Source of the DNA: Dryomyza anilis
Lineage: Eukaryota > Arthropoda > Insecta > Diptera > Dryomyzidae
Assembly: GCA_951804985.1 (NCBI GenBank)
Contig: OX638132.1
Coordinates: 21,061,529-21,125,528 of the forward strand
Direction of reading: 5' to 3'
Length of the DNA: 64,000 nt
Position 1 is the first letter of the stretch, and each line of letters begins with the position of its first letter. The position numbers were made by a program, and so were the translations under genes. The notes under the pieces were generated by a model. It did not search any database. It saw only the letters and a list, made by a program, of their open reading frames with translations, and was not told the origin of the DNA. Below are positions 61,809-64,000 of this stretch, piece by piece.

Positions 61809-61918
61809 GTTAATTGTTATAATTTAAACCAAACATAAGAGTGTTTTTATTTTGTACACAATCCAGCGATACGAACACGTAGAACAGTTTTCCGTAGATT
61901 GAATTTTCGTAACAATAT

Positions 61919-63600
61919 ATAAAATTATTAATTCAAATAAATGATTTATACGCCCTTATTGCATAAAACGAGTAATAAAATTTGGGCGTATTGAGTTTTA
62001 GAGCTATAACCATTACCAAGGATTGAAACCTAAACGAATAACGGATTCGATTTCGGTTTCGGGTTTCTTCCTCGTTTCGTTTTCGGTTTTCAGTTTTTAT
62101 AACGAAACGGTTTCGGTATACCGGTTCCAAGTTACGGTTTCGGTTTTGATTTCGGTTTTTGTATGAAAGTTATTTTGTGTCCATATTGTCTTGAACAATA
62201 AAATATATTATACTAATACAAGCACCAAATAAAAATTCACTATAAATCTTGTGATGCGTAGAGACTATTTTAAAAACAATTCAACGAGATAGACTTTATT
62301 TTTTTTTTGTTAATATATTTTGTGGGCTCTTTTGGTCTGATAATTTTTAAAAGATTTTATTTCATTTTTCTCCGAATTTTTGTTGTTTTTTGTCAGCTTC
62401 TTCAGGGATTTTGATTAAGTCTAGTTTTACATGTCAAGTTTTAAATTTTAAATACAAAACATAGTCAAGAATTTGTCAAAAATTAAAATAAGTAAACATA
62501 TCACAGCCACATAAAGTTTTTATATTAAAACTTGACACTCATAAAAAATATATATATTGTACAGGCACATATGCAAATTTATCACAAAAAAAAGCAATAT
62601 TTTGTTACTACTAGTGATGTTCAAAAATGGAATGGAACAACAATGGAAAGCGTGCAAAATATTTATGAACGTGAACATTAATGAAGATGTGTGTTTTTAT
62701 TTTTTATTTTTTTTTTTTGTTTTTATAAGCATCTTAAAAATAAGGTCTGTGAAGCACTTTTGAAGCGGTAAATAGCTTCAAAAGTGCTTCAAAAGTCGCT
62801 TCAAAAAGATAAAATAGACAGAACAATGTTGTTTTTCTTCGCAAATTCGTACATCGATTGTGCATATGCACTGTGTTATCCACATTATTATTTTTGTTTT
62901 ACTTTTATACATAGTTTTTTTGTTAATTGTAAAATCATGAAGTTTTTCTTAAGTTAAGTTCTATGTGCACTATTTCATTTAACTTATAAAACAAAAAAAA
63001 ATTAATATATGATCATTTTGACAGTGTACCTCATGATTCGTTTGAAAGTACAACAACAACCAAAAAGCGAATAAACATCCAAGCTTAATTTTTGTCGGGA
63101 AAGTTTTTGTACCACAAAAAAAACTCGTTGTTGTTGCCAACTAGATAGCTGTACTAGATACATACATGTAGTGTGGTGCCATGCGGCTGTCTGTTATCAT
63201 GCTTATGCAGAGATTGAAAAAAAACCGTACGCTACACGTACAGTACGTCAAGAGAACACAAACACTATCTTGCAGGGTAGCGTTTGTGTTTGTGAACACA
63301 AACTCTAACGCTACAAAACGAACACTAACAGAAAGAATAGAACACAACGATAACGAATTCCGATGCGTACACATACTCCTTTTCAATTTATAGTGATTTT
63401 TCATAGAACACAAACCGAAAACAGTATACACGAGGTTCGTTAGTGTTGTTTTTAGCGTTATTTTAGTGTTCTTTTTAGAGTTCTTTTACAGTTTTTTTTA
63501 GTGTTTTTTTAGTGTTTTTTTAGTGTTTTTTTTTAAGTTTTTTTTATTGTTTTTTTAGAATTTTTAAAGAGTTTTTTTTGTGTTATTTTAAAAATTATAA
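61919..63600. other. AT-rich spacer with a gtttcgg-rich stretch and simple T-rich repeats
   Basis: 62,045-62,160 contains degenerate cggtttcggttt repeats. 63,430-63,560 contains (ttttttagtg)n-type degenerate repetition. 63,240-63,330 has inverted gaacacaaacact/gtttgtgtttgtg elements. No gene is recognised. Short frames lack motifs. Confidence 0.55.
62751..62790. other. Perfect 16-bp hairpin
   Basis: gaagcacttttgaagc and gcttcaaaagtgcttc are exact reverse complements around the loop ggtaaata. A partial further copy (aaaagtcgcttcaaaaag) follows. Function unknown. Confidence 0.92.
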
Positions 63601-63629
63601 AAAAAAGGAAGGGTTTCTGTACCAGAGGT

Positions 63630-64000
63630 TTTGTGGCGCCTCCACCAAGTAATCGAAGTGGATTAGGCCCCGCCCTCTTAAAGTGGGCGGAAATCGCTTT
63701 TTGAACCAACTTTTTTTTTCGCTGAAATCGATAGAGAAGGTCGAGAAATGGATGTAGCCACCGAGAGGGGTAGGCCACGCCCACTCCGAGTGGGCGGAAA
63801 TCGCCTTTTTGTACCAACTTTTTTTTATTGCGGAATTCGATAGAAGAGGTCGAGAAATGGATGTGGCCACCGAGAGGGGTAGGCCACGCCCACTCCGAGT
63901 GGGCGGAAATCGCCTTTTTGTACCAACTTTTTTTTATGGCGGAATTCGATAGAGAAGGTCGAGAAATGGATGTGGCCACCGAGAGGGGTAGGCCACGCCC
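63630..64000 (+). repeat. 109-bp tandem repeat, continuing past the window end
   Basis: gccaccgagaggggtaggcc begins at 63,757, 63,866 and 63,975, so the period is 109 bp. Each unit also has cacgcccactccgagtgggc, ggaaatcgcc, gtaccaactttttttt and gaaatggatgtggcc. A more diverged first unit lies at about 63,640-63,756 (cccgccctcttaaagtgggc). The array is cut by the window edge. Because 109 is not divisible by three, the long minus-strand frames through it read successive units in different frames and are not proteins. Confidence 0.95.

Larger units (their letters stand above)
61382..61914 (+). mobile_element. Solo LTR (Ty3/gypsy-like), 533 bp
   Basis: It starts tgttacgaaaa and ends ttttcgtaaca, an 11-bp perfect terminal inverted repeat beginning TG and ending CA, and is flanked by atat on both sides. 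Inside are a 42-bp tandem duplication (61,449-61,490 and 61,491-61,532, attcagcg to gggaagatc), repeated gtcgaaac boxes, a TATA box tatataag and the polyadenylation signal aataaa, in the order of a plus-strand LTR. No gag or pol sequence adjoins it, so the body was lost by LTR-LTR recombination. The composition (many CG dinucleotides) contrasts with the AT-rich surroundings. The 69-codon frame inside is not a gene. Confidence 0.88.

Noticed and set aside
63533..63979. 148- and 91-codon minus-strand frames with similar internal repeats
   Set aside because: They read a 109-bp tandem repeat whose period is not a multiple of three, so successive units are read in different frames; this is incompatible with a selected protein.

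Overview
The window is non-bacterial and looks like heterochromatin and its border from a higher fly (Diptera, Schizophora probable; species not determined). The evidence is a mini-me-like element with its GTCY-type microsatellite, a short Ty3/gypsy-style solo LTR, CFDP2-type endonuclease/reverse-transcriptase LINEs of the kind common in fly genomes, very AT-rich spacers, and a huge tandem satellite. I find no intact host protein-coding gene, no tRNA, no rRNA and no CRISPR array.

Left part, 1 to about 39,380: one uninterrupted satellite array, still running at the left edge of the window, all in one orientation. The basic monomer is 159 bp (about 250 units). Length variants are 145 bp (14-bp deletion), about 195 bp (an 18-mer triplicated), about 140 bp, and a 70-bp truncated unit with one fixed junction. 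Variants are zoned along the array and combine into higher-order repeats: a 318-bp dimer near 0.8-1.4 kb, a 617-bp tetramer at 12.6-14.6 kb, about 1.2-kb and 1.6-kb multimers at 16.5-24.1 kb, and a nearly identical 4,897-bp tandem duplication at 28,772-38,565. The last 0.8 kb is visibly decayed.

Right part, 39.4-64 kb: AT-rich spacer packed with old and young repeats. In order these are a 1.07-kb foldback element (41.79-42.86 kb); a weak satellite relic (45.58-45.76 kb); an older degenerate tandem block; a minus-strand LINE (46.44-52.94 kb) split by a 3.6-kb plus-strand LINE (47,459-51,051) flanked by an exact 11-bp target-site duplication; a scrambled inverted-repeat element (57.24-57.73 kb); two adjoining 15-bp minisatellites (57.99-58.76 kb); a mini-me-like element (58.87-59.53 kb); a 533-bp solo LTR with a 4-bp duplication (61,382-61,914); and a 109-bp tandem repeat that runs off the right end. 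A few less AT-rich islands (40.74-41.21, 42.99-43.26, 55.26-56.37 kb) could be host non-coding or exon-flanking DNA, but nothing in them is recognisable.

No set of genes works together here. The biology is that of repeat turnover: unequal exchange building and spreading satellite variants, and layered transposon insertion at the array's flank.
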